Shown here piece after piece: positions 32,962 to 43,304 of a stretch of DNA of 64,000 bases. The stretch comes from Flavobacterium litorale (lineage in GTDB: Bacteria; Bacteroidota; Bacteroidia; Flavobacteriales; Flavobacteriaceae). The DNA is taken from positions 463,501 through 527,500 of the forward strand of contig NZ_CP080429.1 in assembly GCF_019613795.1 (NCBI RefSeq). The letters are read 5' to 3'. Within the stretch, counting starts at the first letter, position 1. Each line of letters opens with the position of its first letter. The notes under the pieces were generated by a model. It searched no databases and was not told the origin of the DNA. It saw nothing but the letters and a program-made list of their open reading frames with translations. A program made the translations under genes and the position numbers.

Positions 32962-34731
32962 GTGGCAAATTCTCTATTAGTACATATCAATACGCCTACC
33001 GATTTACGTAAACTATCTCCCGAACAGTTGCCACAATTGGCTACAGAGTTACGGGAGTTTATTATTGATATTGTATCGGTTAAAGAGGGGCATTTGGGCG
33101 CAAGCCTTGGCGTGGTAGAGCTTACTATTGCATTGCACTATGTTTTTAATACTCCAGATGATTTATTGGTTTGGGATGTTGGGCACCAAGCCTACGGGCA
33201 TAAAATACTTACCGAGCGTAAAGATAAATTTGATACCAACCGCCAATGGGGTGGTATAAGCGGTTTTCCGAAACGTAGCGAAAGTGTTTTCGATACTTTT
33301 GGGGTTGGGCATTCCTCCACTTCTATATCAGCAGCGTTGGGTATGGCACTTGCCTCCAAACTGCAAGGCGATACCCAAAAAAGCCATATTGCCGTTATTG
33401 GCGATGCCAGTATTGCATCGGGTATGGCGTTTGAGGGGTTAAACCATGCTGGCGTTACCGATGCCAATTTACTGGTAATATTAAACGATAATGCTATAGG
33501 TATTGACCCTAGTGTGGGTGCGCTAAAAAACTACCTTACCGAAGTAAAGGAAGGGCGCAACCCAAGGCAAAACAACATGATAAAGTCATTAAACTTTGAT
33601 TATACAGGTCCTATTGATGGGCACGACTTACCCACATTATTAAAAGAACTACAACGCTTAAAAAACGTAGCAGGACCTAAGTTTTTGCATATTATTACCA
33701 CCAAAGGCAAAGGCTTAAAGCAAGCCGAAGAAAACCAAGTTAAGTACCACGCCCCTGGTAAATTTGATAAAAAAACAGGCGAGTTATTACCAAAAAGTGA
33801 GGAAAACCTACCCCCTAAATATCAGGATGTTTTTGGGTTAACCTTAGTAGAATTAGCACAGCAAAACGAGAAAATTATAGGTATTACCCCTGCCATGCCA
33901 TCGGGTAGTTCCATGAAGTTTATGATGGAGGCTTTCCCCGAAAGGGCTTTTGATGTAGGTATTGCCGAGCAACACGCGGTAACCCTTGCTGCGGGCATGG
34001 CTACACAAGGTATGACGGTATATTGTAATATCTACTCTACGTTTTTACAACGCGCATACGACCAAGTAATACACGATGTTGCCCTACAAAACTTACCTGT
34101 TATTTTCTGTTTGGATCGTGCTGGCTTGGTAGGCGAAGATGGCGCAACGCACCACGGGGTTTTTGATATAGCTTATCTCAACTGCATACCCAACCTTATT
34201 GTTTTTGCACCGCTTAACGAGCACGAACTTCGTAATATACTATACACCGCACAACTGGGTTTACCACACCCCATAGCCATACGTTACCCGCGTGGCAGAA
34301 GCGAGAGCACCAACTGGCAATTGCCCTTTAAACGCATTGAAATTGGTAAAGCAACACAGCTAAAAGAAGGAAAAAAAGTTGCAATACTCAGTACCGGGAC
34401 TATTGGTAATAATGTAACGCAGGCACTTACCGAAGTTGAGCATGCTAATTTATTTTCGCACTATCATTTCGGGTTTGTAAAACCGTTAGATGAGGATACC
34501 TTACACAACATCATCAAAAAATACGATACCATTATTACTATTGAAGATGGTACAGTAAAAGGCGGATTTGGCAGCACCATTACTGCTTTTGCAACCAAAA
34601 ATAATTATACGGGTAAACTACGTGTTTTGGGCATACCCGATGCATTTGTGCAGCACGGTACAGTAGCACAACTACAACAATACTGCGGTATTGACGTTAA
34701 AAGCTTAAAAGAAATTTTTTCAACTTACTGA
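32962..34731 (+). CDS. dxs: 1-deoxy-D-xylulose-5-phosphate synthase
   Basis: 589 residues, slightly shorter than the usual 620. DXS joins pyruvate and glyceraldehyde 3-phosphate, the first step of the MEP isoprenoid pathway. Thiamine diphosphate motif: 'VIGDASIASGMAFEGLNHAG' followed by 'LNDNAIGI'. The transketolase pyrimidine domain has 'DVGIAEQHAVTLAAGMA' and 'YPRGRSES'. The start is GTG at 32962, which gives the conserved opening 'INTPTDLRKLSPEQLPQLA'; no in-frame ATG lies closer. A DUF3078 gene follows after 44 bases. Confidence 0.95.
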   Translation: MANSLLVHINTPTDLRKLSPEQLPQLATELREFIIDIVSVKEGHLGASLGVVELTIALHYVFNTPDDLLVWDVGHQAYGHKILTERKDKFDTNRQWGGISGFPKRSESVFDTFGVGHSSTSISAALGMALASKLQGDTQKSHIAVIGDASIASGMAFEGLNHAGVTDANLLVILNDNAIGIDPSVGALKNYLTEVKEGRNPRQNNMIKSLNFDYTGPIDGHDLPTLLKELQRLKNVAGPKFLHIITTKGKGLKQAEENQVKYHAPGKFDKKTGELLPKSEENLPPKYQDVFGLTLVELAQQNEKIIGITPAMPSGSSMKFMMEAFPERAFDVGIAEQHAVTLAAGMATQGMTVYCNIYSTFLQRAYDQVIHDVALQNLPVIFCLDRAGLVGEDGATHHGVFDIAYLNCIPNLIVFAPLNEHELRNILYTAQLGLPHPIAIRYPRGRSESTNWQLPFKRIEIGKATQLKEGKKVAILSTGTIGNNVTQALTEVEHANLFSHYHFGFVKPLDEDTLHNIIKKYDTIITIEDGTVKGGFGSTITAFATKNNYTGKLRVLGIPDAFVQHGTVAQLQQYCGIDVKSLKEIFSTY

Positions 34732-34775
34732 AAATAACGATTTTTGCATTTTTCCTATAACAAACCCCATACTAA

Positions 34776-35723
34776 ATGAAGTTTAAAGCTAGTCTTATAA
34801 CATTGCTACTATTTTCGTTTATACAACAAATACAATCGCAAGTTATTGCTACAGTAGTACCCGATTCTATTACGTATTGGGAACGAACCAATAAGGTTGG
34901 GCTGGATGTTTCGCAAATTGCATTTGTAAACTGGAATGTGGGGGGTAATAATGCCGTTACCCTATTGGGTAAAGGTGAATTTGACCGTAATTATAGTAAG
35001 AATAATATTAATTGGGATAACGAGATGCTTTTTCGGTATGGGTTTAACAGCCAAGAGGGACAGGAGACCCGAAAAACCGACGACCAGTTTAAAGTAACCT
35101 CTACGTTTGGCTACCGAAAAGATACGATATCCAACTGGTACTACAGTGGTAAATTTAAGTTTAATACCCAGTTTACCAACGGGTATGCCTACCCTAATAC
35201 TACTGATGAAATTTCGGGACCGTTTGCGCCCGCGTACATTTTTTTAGGGATTGGTAGTGAGTACATCCGTAAAGATTTAGGGTTAAACGCCTACTTTTCG
35301 CCCCTTACCAATAAAACAACGCTAGTGCTTAATCAAAGTCTTGCCAACCAAGGAGCTTTTGGTGTGCGAGGTGCGGTACTGGATGAGGAAGGGAATATTA
35401 TAACCGAAGGTAAAAAATCGCGTACGGAGCTGGGTATATTAATTACCAATACGCTAAAACGTACCATTTTTAAAAACATAGAGCTGGACCACCGTATTAG
35501 TTTTTACAGCGACTATATTAATAAGTTTGGGAATATTGATATTGATTGGCAGGTATCGTTAGAGATGACCGTAAACCAATACGTTAAAGCCAATATTGGC
35601 TTACATATTATTTATGATGATGATATAAAAGCTACGGAAGAACTCAACGGCGAAACCATAACCGTAGGACCAAAACTACAGCTAAAGCAGATGCTTGGTG
35701 TTGGGTTAAGCTATACTTTTTAG
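34776..35723 (+). CDS. DUF3078 outer-membrane-type protein
   Basis: 315 residues. Signal peptide to about residue 21 ('LLLFSFIQQIQSQ'), then the DUF3078 opening 'TNKVGLDVSQIAFVNWNVGG'. The rest is a run of amphipathic strands with aromatic girdles ('SNWYYSGKFKFNTQFTNGYA', 'KRTIFKNIELDHRISFYSDY') and a final 'LGVGLSYTF', consistent with a small outer-membrane barrel. The role of DUF3078 is not known. It lies behind dxs in the same direction; whether they share a transcript is unclear. Confidence 0.85.
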   Translation: MKFKASLITLLLFSFIQQIQSQVIATVVPDSITYWERTNKVGLDVSQIAFVNWNVGGNNAVTLLGKGEFDRNYSKNNINWDNEMLFRYGFNSQEGQETRKTDDQFKVTSTFGYRKDTISNWYYSGKFKFNTQFTNGYAYPNTTDEISGPFAPAYIFLGIGSEYIRKDLGLNAYFSPLTNKTTLVLNQSLANQGAFGVRGAVLDEEGNIITEGKKSRTELGILITNTLKRTIFKNIELDHRISFYSDYINKFGNIDIDWQVSLEMTVNQYVKANIGLHIIYDDDIKATEELNGETITVGPKLQLKQMLGVGLSYTF

Positions 35724-35785
35724 AAAGTTGGGATATTAGATGGTTGGATTATCAGAACATCTAAAAGGCAAACCCATCTAAAAAT

Positions 35786-37129
35786 CTATTTTACTCCCGT
35801 AATGGTATTGTACAACAGTAGCGCCTTCCCATCGGTTAACGTAGATACAAAGTGCGATATATGCAATAATCTATCATACAAACTTGCTTTATCGGCAGTA
35901 AAGCGTTCGGGTAACATTTTTAGCACTAACTTATCGTAATTACTCGCGTTACCCTCATACTTGTTATTGTAAGCCGTGCAAAAAGTATCTAGTAAGGTAT
36001 TTATAATACGATAGCCTATTACTTCTTTTTCTACCACCTCACGGCTTTGGTAAATATTTTCGATACTTAGGTTAATAATGTCTTTCATTTGGGCGGTGTA
36101 CTTTCCTTGGTCGGTAAGTGCGTGCGGGTAGTTACCTGCTAATATTGCCTCCTCGTTATCTAAAAATACGGTTACGGCATCGTTTATAAGGCTACTAATA
36201 GCCAAAGCCCGTAGGTAACTTACCCTATCCTCTTTTGTGGTTAGGCTTTTGTATTTTTGTACCTGTACCTTATCTTTTACGAGTTTTATCAGATACTCCA
36301 AAGCAAAATCTTCTGAAATAACCCCTAGATTAATTCCATCTTCAAAATCAATAATGGTATAACAAATATCATCGGCAGCTTCTACCAAGTAGGCTAACGG
36401 ATGGCGTTCGTAACCAATATTGTTACCTGTTTTGTTTGCAATTAAGCCTAGCTCTTGGGCTACTTCTTTAAAAAAGTCTTTATCGCACTGAAAAAAGCCG
36501 TACTTTTTATCGGCAATAGCCTTAGTTGGTTTTTTAGGTAACGATTCCTTTGGGTACTTCATAAAAGCACCGAGTGTAGCATACGATAATCGTAAACCAC
36601 CCTCAATACCAGGGCGCGAAGTAGCAAGGAGATTAAACCCATTGGCATTTCCTTCAAAATCAACTAAATCCTGCCATTCTTTATCCGTAAGCTGGTCGCG
36701 GTAGTGCTTGCCATTGCCTATTTTAAAATATTCGCCTATAGCTTTCTCTCCCGAGTGTCCAAAAGGTGGGTTACCAATATCGTGTGCTAAGGCTGCCGCA
36801 GCTACTATGGCACCAAAATCGTTTGTTTGGAAACCGTGTATATCCTGTAAATACGGATGTTTTTCTATTATTTTTTTACCAACTAACCTCCCTAGCGAAC
36901 GCCCTACTACCGAAACCTCTAAACTGTGGGTAAGGCGGGTATGTACAAAATCGGTTTTAGAGAGGGGTATTACTTGTGTTTTGTCTTGCAGGCTACGGAA
37001 TGTAGACGAGAATATAATACGGTCGTAATCTACCTCAAAACCCAAACGGGTATCGTCTTCCTCTTTCCGTAAACGTTTTGTTGTATCGCCCTGCCTTTTT
37101 AACGACAGTAGCTGCTCCCATTGCATCAT
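35786..37129 (-). CDS. dgt: dNTP triphosphohydrolase
   Basis: 447 residues. The HD-domain metal site is intact: 'FVHTRLTHSLEVSVVG' (first His), 'AAALAHDIGNPPFGHSGE' (HD pair) and a downstream 'VEAADDICYTIIDFEDG' Asp. Dgt enzymes hydrolyse dGTP or other dNTPs to deoxynucleoside and triphosphate. Its position in the same strand and neighbourhood as nrdBA, which makes dNDPs, suggests joint control of the dNTP pool. The start may be the second Met (37126). Confidence 0.93.
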   Translation of the reverse strand: MMQWEQLLSLKRQGDTTKRLRKEEDDTRLGFEVDYDRIIFSSTFRSLQDKTQVIPLSKTDFVHTRLTHSLEVSVVGRSLGRLVGKKIIEKHPYLQDIHGFQTNDFGAIVAAAALAHDIGNPPFGHSGEKAIGEYFKIGNGKHYRDQLTDKEWQDLVDFEGNANGFNLLATSRPGIEGGLRLSYATLGAFMKYPKESLPKKPTKAIADKKYGFFQCDKDFFKEVAQELGLIANKTGNNIGYERHPLAYLVEAADDICYTIIDFEDGINLGVISEDFALEYLIKLVKDKVQVQKYKSLTTKEDRVSYLRALAISSLINDAVTVFLDNEEAILAGNYPHALTDQGKYTAQMKDIINLSIENIYQSREVVEKEVIGYRIINTLLDTFCTAYNNKYEGNASNYDKLVLKMLPERFTADKASLYDRLLHISHFVSTLTDGKALLLYNTITGVK

Positions 37130-37158
37130 TAGTGGTAGTTAATTGTGTTGGCTAAAAT

Positions 37159-37425
37159 TTAGTTTTCGTCAGGGGTTGGGGTATCAGTATCCGTTTTAAC
37201 CCACTTGTTTTTATTGGCTAATTCAAAATCTTTCGATTTTTTAGGATATTGGTTGTAACTCTTATCGCTTGGGTTATCTATAACCGATTTAATAGCTATT
37301 TTGTCGCCAATGGTAAAACTGGTAGCTACCTTTCTGTAATCCAGCAGGTAATCGCCGCAAAAGTAGTTTCCATCTTCATCCTGTGCTATGGTACCTGTAT
37401 ATATTGGTTTTGCTTCTTTTTTCAT
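37159..37425 (-). CDS. Small hypothetical protein
   Basis: 88 residues, hydrophilic and acidic, with no signal peptide or membrane segment. It opens 'MKKEAKPIYTGTIAQDEDGN' and ends in a Thr/Pro/Asp-rich tail (TDTDTPTPDEN). No family recognised. Only four bases separate it from the RDD gene upstream, and 29 from dgt downstream, so the three are probably co-transcribed. The regular spacing and good coding frame support a real gene. Confidence 0.6.
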   Translation of the reverse strand: MKKEAKPIYTGTIAQDEDGNYFCGDYLLDYRKVATSFTIGDKIAIKSVIDNPSDKSYNQYPKKSKDFELANKNKWVKTDTDTPTPDEN

Positions 37426-37429
37426 AATG

Positions 37430-37951
37430 TTATTCGTTTATTGTTTCGTTATGATTCCCTATTTGGTCAAAAGAATTTTTTAGTAATACGGCTTCTTCAA
37501 ATTTTCTGATATCTACTACATAGGTTTTACTCAGGGTATCGTGCCAGCCTCTGTTGCCTCCTATAAAAGTAAATGCATCAAAAGGGATAAAACGGCATAA
37601 TGTACGCACACCTATTGTAGCCAAATCGGGCTTAGTACCATCATAATTAACCACCATGGTACGTGTTATCAGTTTTCCTACTGTACGTTGTGTTAAGGCC
37701 TCCATAGTAATGTAGTAAACTGCTATAATAAAAAGGCTCAGAAAAATTTGCCCCCATTCGCTCATGTTCACATTCCACATGAGTAACGAATCGTAATCGA
37801 AAACATAAAACAGTAGTAGCCCAAACAAATCAATAAGGTTTACTAATACTACTCTAATTATTAAATCAATAATCAAGTTTACAAACCTATTTCCTGATGA
37901 GGCATGCATATCTTGGGTTACCAGAAAAGACGATGGTATGTTTTGTAGCAT
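37430..37951 (-). CDS. RDD family membrane protein
   Basis: 173 residues. The RDD domain has the R-D pair in 'SGNRFVNLIIDLIIRVVLVN' near residue 20 and further membrane segments near 60 and 75-95 ('QIFLSLFIIAVYYITMEALT'). 'QRTVGKLITRTMVV' after the last helix is typical, as is 'RTLCRFIPFDAFTFIG'. RDD proteins are small membrane proteins, in some cases linked to Na/H exchange, mostly of unknown role. The first gene of a run with the 88-residue gene and dgt. Confidence 0.88.
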   Translation of the reverse strand: MLQNIPSSFLVTQDMHASSGNRFVNLIIDLIIRVVLVNLIDLFGLLLFYVFDYDSLLMWNVNMSEWGQIFLSLFIIAVYYITMEALTQRTVGKLITRTMVVNYDGTKPDLATIGVRTLCRFIPFDAFTFIGGNRGWHDTLSKTYVVDIRKFEEAVLLKNSFDQIGNHNETINE

Positions 37952-38027
37952 TTATAGTAGTTTAATGCAATAAGGAGCAGTATATGGCTGCTCCCTATTT
38001 TTATATTAAAATTTACTAATGTATTTT

Positions 38028-40424
38028 TTAAGAGCCACACATTTCGCAATCGTCAGGGTCGGCGTTTTTAGCGCGTTCCATCATTGCCTGAAACTCGGTG
38101 GTTGCCATTGGCTGTGCTTCTGTAACTACTGCCTCTGGTATTTTTTCTGCTTTTTTATCGTTATTAAGGGTAAACTTAATAGCATCAACAGCACTCTTGG
38201 TACGCAGGTAGTACATACCTGTTTTTAGCCCACTTTGCCAAGCGTAAAAGTGCATGGAGGTAAGTTTGCTAAACGTAGCATTTTCCATAAAAAGGTTGAG
38301 CGATTGCGATTGGTCGATAAAGTACCCGCGCTGGCGCGACATATCTATAATATCCTTCATGCTCATTTCCCAAACGGTTTTGTACAACTCTTTTATATCT
38401 TGTGGGATATTCTCGATGTGTTGTATGGAACCGTTGGCACGCATAATTTCCTGTTTTAAGTTATCGTCCCAAAGACCCAGTCGTACTAAATCGTGCAGTA
38501 GGTGTTTGTTTACTACAATAAACTCGCCCGAAAGTACACGACGTGTATAGATGTTTGATGTATACGGCTCAAAAGCTTCGTTATTACCTAATATTTGCGA
38601 TGTAGATGCGGTTGGCATTGGTGCCATTAACAACGAGTTGCGTACACCGTGCTCCATAACTTCTGTACGTAACGATGCCCAATCCCAACGTCCGCTAAGG
38701 TCGGCATCTTTTAACCCCCAAAGGTTGTACTGGAATTGTCCTTTAGATATTGGCGACCCCTCGAATGTTGAGTAGGCGCCTTCTTCTTTTGCCATTTCCA
38801 TAGATGCGGTTACTGCAGCAAAGTAAATGGTTTCAAATATTTCTTGGTTTACCTTTTTGGCTTCATCACTGGTAAAAGGCATGCGCATTAGTATTAGGGC
38901 ATCAGCAAGCCCTTGTACCCCCAGCCCAATTGGGCGGTGGCGCATGTTGGAGTTTTCTGCCTCTTGCACAGGGTAATAATTCCTGTCAATAACCTTATTA
39001 AGGTTACGTGTAATGCGCTTGGTAACGCTGTATAAGTACTCGTGGTTAAACACACCATCTTCTACAAACATGGGTAACGATATGGATGCCAAGTTACATA
39101 CGGCTACCTCATCGGGTGCGGTGTATTCTATAATCTCGGTACATAGGTTGGACGAACGTATGGTACCTAAATTTTGTTGGTTCGATTTGCGGTTGGCTGC
39201 ATCTTTGTACAGCATGTAAGGCAAGCCTGTTTCTATTTGCGACTCTAGTATTTTCTCCCAAAGCTCGCGCGCTTTTACTGTTTTTCTGCCTTTCTTTTCA
39301 GCTTCGTACTTTAAGTATAGTGCATCAAATTCGTCACTATGTACATCGCACAAGCCAGGGCATTCGTTAGGGCACATTAACGTCCAAACTCCATCCTCTT
39401 GTACACGCTTCATAAATAAATCGGGCATCCACATGGCTAAGAATAAATCGCGGGCGCGCATTTCTTCTTTACCGTGATTTTTACGTAATTCTAAGAAATC
39501 GAAAATATCGGCATGCCATGGCTCTATGTAAATGGCAAAGCTACCTTTACGTTTACCACCACCTTGGTCTACATAACGTGCCGTATCATTAAACACACGT
39601 AGCATAGGCACAATACCGTTGGATGTACCGTTGGTACCACGAATGTACGAGCCTGTTGCTCTTACGTTGTGTATAGATAACCCGATACCTCCTGCCGATT
39701 GTGATATTTTGGCAGTATTTTTTAGCGTGTCGTATATCCCATCAATACTATCGTCTTTCATGGTAAGCAGGAAGCACGACGACATTTGTGGTTTGGGTGT
39801 ACCTGAATTGAAAAGTGTTGGTGTAGCATGCGTGAAGAATTTCTTCGACATTAGCTCGTACGTTTCAATTGCTGCATCAATATCATCCACATGAATCCCT
39901 ACCGATACACGCATAAGCATGTGTTGCGGGCGTTCTACAATTTTACCATTTATTTTTAAGAGGTATGAACGCTCTAAAGTTTTAAACCCGAAGTAATCGT
40001 AATTAAAATCTCGGTTGTATATAATGGTAGAATCTAATACCTCAGCATTTTCCTTAATGGTTTCGTACACCTCATCGGACAATAATGGCGATTTTTGCCC
40101 TGTTCTGGGGTTTACGTAGTTGTACATATCGGACATGGTTTCCGAAAATGATTTCTTGGTATTTTTGTGTAGGTTGGATACCGATATACGGGCTGCCAGT
40201 TGCGCATAATCGGGGTGCGTAGTCGTCATAGATGCTGCAATTTCGGCAGCTAAGTTATCTAGCTCGTATGTGGTAACACCATCATATAGCCCCTCTATAA
40301 CGCGCATGGCTACTTTTACAGGATCTACCAAATCACTAAGTTCATAGCACAGCTTTCGTACTCTATCGGTTATTTTATCGAACATTACCGGCTCTCTGCG
40401 TCCGTCTCTTTTTACTACATACAT
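38028..40424 (-). CDS. nrdA: Ribonucleoside-diphosphate reductase, large subunit (class Ia)
   Basis: 798 residues. An ATP-cone starts the protein ('[20 protein letters not shown]', about 3-90). The active site shows '[12 protein letters not shown]' and the thiyl-radical Cys in '[20 protein letters not shown]'. The redox-active C-terminal pair is the closing 'DDCEMCGS', reduced by thioredoxin or glutaredoxin. The enzyme turns NDPs into dNDPs together with NrdB, encoded 61 bases upstream in the same operon. The intact ATP-cone implies dATP feedback control. Confidence 0.97.
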   Translation of the reverse strand: MYVVKRDGRREPVMFDKITDRVRKLCYELSDLVDPVKVAMRVIEGLYDGVTTYELDNLAAEIAASMTTTHPDYAQLAARISVSNLHKNTKKSFSETMSDMYNYVNPRTGQKSPLLSDEVYETIKENAEVLDSTIIYNRDFNYDYFGFKTLERSYLLKINGKIVERPQHMLMRVSVGIHVDDIDAAIETYELMSKKFFTHATPTLFNSGTPKPQMSSCFLLTMKDDSIDGIYDTLKNTAKISQSAGGIGLSIHNVRATGSYIRGTNGTSNGIVPMLRVFNDTARYVDQGGGKRKGSFAIYIEPWHADIFDFLELRKNHGKEEMRARDLFLAMWMPDLFMKRVQEDGVWTLMCPNECPGLCDVHSDEFDALYLKYEAEKKGRKTVKARELWEKILESQIETGLPYMLYKDAANRKSNQQNLGTIRSSNLCTEIIEYTAPDEVAVCNLASISLPMFVEDGVFNHEYLYSVTKRITRNLNKVIDRNYYPVQEAENSNMRHRPIGLGVQGLADALILMRMPFTSDEAKKVNQEIFETIYFAAVTASMEMAKEEGAYSTFEGSPISKGQFQYNLWGLKDADLSGRWDWASLRTEVMEHGVRNSLLMAPMPTASTSQILGNNEAFEPYTSNIYTRRVLSGEFIVVNKHLLHDLVRLGLWDDNLKQEIMRANGSIQHIENIPQDIKELYKTVWEMSMKDIIDMSRQRGYFIDQSQSLNLFMENATFSKLTSMHFYAWQSGLKTGMYYLRTKSAVDAIKFTLNNDKKAEKIPEAVVTEAQPMATTEFQAMMERAKNADPDDCEMCGS

Positions 40425-40485
40425 AGGGCAATATTTTTAGGTTAATAATCCAAGTACCGCAGCACTTGTAACAATGGGTTGGTTG

Positions 40486-41463
40486 TTAAAAATCAGCGTC
40501 GAAGCTAATTTTTTGTGCATCCGTATCTTTATTTATAACACCCGCTTTTTGGTACTCCGAAACTCTTTTCTCAAAAAAGTTTGTTTTTCCTTGCAGCGAT
40601 ATCATATCCATAAAATCAAAAGGATTGGTTGAGTTAAATTCTCTTTCACATCCTAATTCTACCAATAATCTGTCGGTAACAAACTCTAGGTACTGTGTCA
40701 TTAAAGTAGCATTCATACCAATAAGGCTCGCTGGTAACGACTCGGTAATAAACTCTCTTTCAATATTTAATGCATCTATAAGTATTTCGCGTATTCTGTC
40801 TTTTGGTACTTTGTTTACCAAATGGTGGTTGTGCAGGTGTACAGCAAAATCGCAGTGTACGCCTTCATCTCTCGAAATTAATTCGTTAGAGAATGTAAGC
40901 CCTGGCATTAAACCACGCTTTTTAAGCCAGAATATAGAGCAAAATGCGCCTGAAAAGAATATTCCCTCTACAGCAGCAAAAGCAATAAGCCTTTCGGCGA
41001 AAGAGTCGGACTCTATCCATTTTAATGCCCAGTCTGCTTTCTTCATAATCGCAGGGAATACCTCTATAGCGTTGAATAAGCCTGCTTTCTCGTTTTCATC
41101 TTTTACATAGGTATCAATAAGTAACGAGTAGGTTTCGCTATGGATGTTTTCCATCATAATCTGGAAACCGTAAAAGAATTTTGCTTCGGGGTACTGTACT
41201 TCGTTTACAAAGTTTTCGGCTAAGTTTTCGTTTACAATACCGTCTGATGCTGCAAAAAAAGCAAGAATATGTTTAATAAAGTACTTCTCGTCGGCACTTA
41301 ATTTATTGTTCCAATCACTTAAATCTTGGTGCAAATCAATTTCTTCAGCCGTCCAAAAACTAGCCTCCATTTTTTTGTACCAGTCCCAGATATCGTGATG
41401 TTTTATCGGGAAAATTACAAATCTGTTTTTATTTTCTTGTAAAATAGGTTCTATTACAGACAT
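40486..41463 (-). CDS. nrdB: Ribonucleoside-diphosphate reductase, small subunit
   Basis: 325 residues. Ferritin-like helical bundle with the di-iron ligands in '[20 protein letters not shown]', '[17 protein letters not shown]' and '[18 protein letters not shown]'. It houses the stable radical that NrdA uses. The order nrdB then nrdA is the common one in Bacteroidota. A perfect DnaA-box consensus lies 95 bases upstream of the start (41558-41566). Confidence 0.96.
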   Translation of the reverse strand: MSVIEPILQENKNRFVIFPIKHHDIWDWYKKMEASFWTAEEIDLHQDLSDWNNKLSADEKYFIKHILAFFAASDGIVNENLAENFVNEVQYPEAKFFYGFQIMMENIHSETYSLLIDTYVKDENEKAGLFNAIEVFPAIMKKADWALKWIESDSFAERLIAFAAVEGIFFSGAFCSIFWLKKRGLMPGLTFSNELISRDEGVHCDFAVHLHNHHLVNKVPKDRIREILIDALNIEREFITESLPASLIGMNATLMTQYLEFVTDRLLVELGCEREFNSTNPFDFMDMISLQGKTNFFEKRVSEYQKAGVINKDTDAQKISFDADF

Positions 41464-41557
41464 AGTGTTGTGACTTTAATAACGTTATAAATGATGCTTT
41501 TTGTGCTAATAGGGAGATACAAAGATTGGCATTTGTATTAAAAAATGAAAGGCAAAC

Positions 41558-41566
41558 TTATCCACA
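41558..41566 (+). promoter_or_regulatory. DnaA-box consensus upstream of nrdBA
   Basis: TTATCCACA matches the E. coli DnaA box (TTATNCACA) exactly. It is in the 247-base region between nrdB and the DUF3109 gene. In E. coli DnaA binds the nrdAB promoter and regulates it. A single 9-mer could be chance; no second box is seen beside it. Confidence 0.4.
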
Positions 41567-41710
41567 ATCGGTACGAGTTTTTAACAACGGCTTAATATTA
41601 CCGTAACATTAACAAAAAAGCGCAAAACATTGATTTCTAAACAATTACAATGTTTCAATATACGAAAAAATTAGCAGAAAAACTAACCAAAACTGTAGTT
41701 TTTATAGGGG

Positions 41711-42298
41711 TTAACGGCGCTTTTGTACAGGGTTATCTTGTAGCTCGGCAGCTACTTTTTCCAGCTCCGTGTACCAGTCCTCGCCAAAGCGACGGATGAG
41801 TGCTTCTTTTACAAATTTGTATAAGGGTACTTGTAATTCTTTGCCTAAGGTGCAGGCAGCACTACAAATATCCCAACGGTCGTAATTTACCGCTGCAAAT
41901 TCTGTAAAATCTTTTACCCTAATAGGGTACAAATGGCACGATACTGGTTTTTTCCAGCTTACCAAGCCTTGGTTATAGGCTTGCTCAATACCACATAGTG
42001 CGGTACTGCCATCAAAAATTACGTAAGCGCAATCTTTATTATTAATAAGTGGTGTTTCTAGGTCGCCATCGGTGCCATTTACCCAAACGCCTTGGCTTTC
42101 TATAGCAGCTATACCCTCTTTACGCAAAAAGGGTTTTACTTTTGGATAAACCCCCTCCAGTATTTTGGTTTCCTCCTCGCTAAGGGGTGCACCAGCATCG
42201 CCATCTACGCAACATGCGCCTTTGCAAGCCGATAAGTTGCACACAAATTCATTCTCCAGTATGTCCTCAGACACTATTGTTTTACCCAGTTGAAACAT
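41711..42298 (-). CDS. DUF3109 cysteine-rich protein
   Basis: 195 residues from ATG 42298 ('[20 protein letters not shown]'). Upstream in-frame codons run antisense to marC and past the promoter, so the longer frame is not used. Cysteines are grouped as '[11 protein letters not shown]', 'CGIEQA', 'SCHLYPIRV' and 'CSAAC', the pattern of DUF3109, a relative of the YkgJ-type zinc or iron-sulfur proteins (CxxxCxxCC). Cytoplasmic, no signal peptide. Function unknown. Its -7 box places the mRNA start at the ATG itself. Confidence 0.88.
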   Translation of the reverse strand: MFQLGKTIVSEDILENEFVCNLSACKGACCVDGDAGAPLSEEETKILEGVYPKVKPFLRKEGIAAIESQGVWVNGTDGDLETPLINNKDCAYVIFDGSTALCGIEQAYNQGLVSWKKPVSCHLYPIRVKDFTEFAAVNYDRWDICSAACTLGKELQVPLYKFVKEALIRRFGEDWYTELEKVAAELQDNPVQKRR

Positions 42299-42302
42299 CG
42301 TG

Positions 42303-42310
42303 CAAAGATA
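42303..42310 (-). promoter_or_regulatory. -7 box for the DUF3109 gene, leaderless mRNA predicted
   Basis: The minus strand reads TATCTTTG, only four bases before the ATG at 42298. A normal start-point distance would fall on the first codon. No -33 TTG seen. Confidence 0.5.
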
Positions 42311-42391
42311 ACGAAACTCAGTATAAAAAATGGTAAACATTATTGCTGTAAAAATTTTAGTTTTTTTAATGATGTGGATGATTATATAGCG

Positions 42392-42399
42392 TAATTTTG
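42392..42399 (+). promoter_or_regulatory. -7 box for marC
   Basis: TAATTTTG matches TAnnTTTG, 29 bases before the ATG. A second match, TATATTTG (42418-42425), is too close to the ATG unless the mRNA is leaderless. Confidence 0.45.
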
Positions 42400-42428
42400 C
42401 AGCTTTAAAAAAATAAATATATTTGGCT

Positions 42429-43004
42429 ATGGCATTCAGTTGGAAAGAGTTTGTTACAGTTAGCATGGTATTATTTGCCGTGATAGATATAATGGGTAGC
42501 ATACCTATTATTGTAGATTTGCGCACTAGGGTTGGGCACATCCAATCGGAAAAAGCATCGGTAGTGGCTATGGTTATTATGATTGCTTTTTTGTTTGTGG
42601 GAGAAGAAATTTTAAAGTTAATTGGTATTGATACAAGCTCGTTTGCCGTTGCAGGTTCGTTTGTGCTTTTCTTTTTGGCTTTGGAGATGATTTTGGGCAT
42701 ACGCCTTTATAAGGACGAAGACCCCAGTACGGCATCTATAGTGCCTATTGCGTTTCCGCTTATTGCAGGTGCGGGTACCATGACAACGTTACTTTCGCTT
42801 AAAGCAGAATATGCTACTATTAATATAATAGCAGGTATTATTGTAAATGTTATTGTGGTGTATTTGGTACTAAAATCATCCGCAAAAATAGAGCGTGCAT
42901 TGGGTGCAAATGGGCTTGGGGTTATCCGAAAAGTATTTGGTGTAATTTTGCTTGCTATTGCTGTTAAATTATTCGCTGCCAATGTTAAAGAATTATTCAT
43001 ATAA
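42429..43004 (+). CDS. MarC family membrane protein
   Basis: 191 residues with six membrane helices. The first helix region '[20 protein letters not shown]' and the later '[17 protein letters not shown]' are characteristic of MarC/UPF0056, inner-membrane proteins whose transported substrate is unresolved. ATG 42429 is chosen; an in-frame TTG at 42423 overlaps a promoter-like box. Divergent from the DUF3109 gene with 130 bases between. Confidence 0.9.
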   Translation: MAFSWKEFVTVSMVLFAVIDIMGSIPIIVDLRTRVGHIQSEKASVVAMVIMIAFLFVGEEILKLIGIDTSSFAVAGSFVLFFLALEMILGIRLYKDEDPSTASIVPIAFPLIAGAGTMTTLLSLKAEYATINIIAGIIVNVIVVYLVLKSSAKIERALGANGLGVIRKVFGVILLAIAVKLFAANVKELFI

Positions 43005-43016
43005 TAGCACATTTAT

Positions 43017-43024
43017 TAAATTTG
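43017..43024 (+). promoter_or_regulatory. -7 box upstream of the small membrane protein gene
   Basis: TAAATTTG matches TAnnTTTG, 62 bases upstream of the ATG at 43087. Confidence 0.4.
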
Positions 43025-43086
43025 TATAGCATCTTAATAAAATACAATCCCCATTAATATAGCTAATAATTTAAATTAAAATTGTA

Positions 43087-43284
43087 ATGAAAATCTTCAT
43101 TTATATCCTTATCGCACTGGCAGTAGGACTCATTATATTTAATATATCCCTGTTGGATTTTAATAATTTGTTCGAAGGCAATAGCCTTATTGCCCTTGTT
43201 GGTATTGTTGCATCGTTATGTGCTGTGTGCATACTCCTGATATTACGAAAGGCAAAAAGTATTGACCAAAAAACAAGACGATAA
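43087..43284 (+). CDS. Small two-helix membrane protein
   Basis: 65 residues: two hydrophobic helices (about 3-22 and 32-54) with a short loop 'LDFNNLFEGNSL' and a positively charged end (RKAKSIDQKTRR), so both termini should be cytoplasmic. No family recognised. It lies 20 bases before the FAD-dependent oxidoreductase gene and probably shares its transcript. Confidence 0.65.
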   Translation: MKIFIYILIALAVGLIIFNISLLDFNNLFEGNSLIALVGIVASLCAVCILLILRKAKSIDQKTRR

Positions 43285-43304
43285 CCCCTACACCTGAATT
43301 ACCC

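Noticed and set aside
35724..35785. Hairpin between DUF3078 and dgt
   Set aside because: AGATGG...CCATCT pairing is interrupted, widely spaced and lacks a T-run on either side.
42299..42700. N-terminal extension of 134 codons on the DUF3109 frame
   Set aside because: It runs antisense through marC, crosses both promoters, and its sequence does not look like a protein domain.
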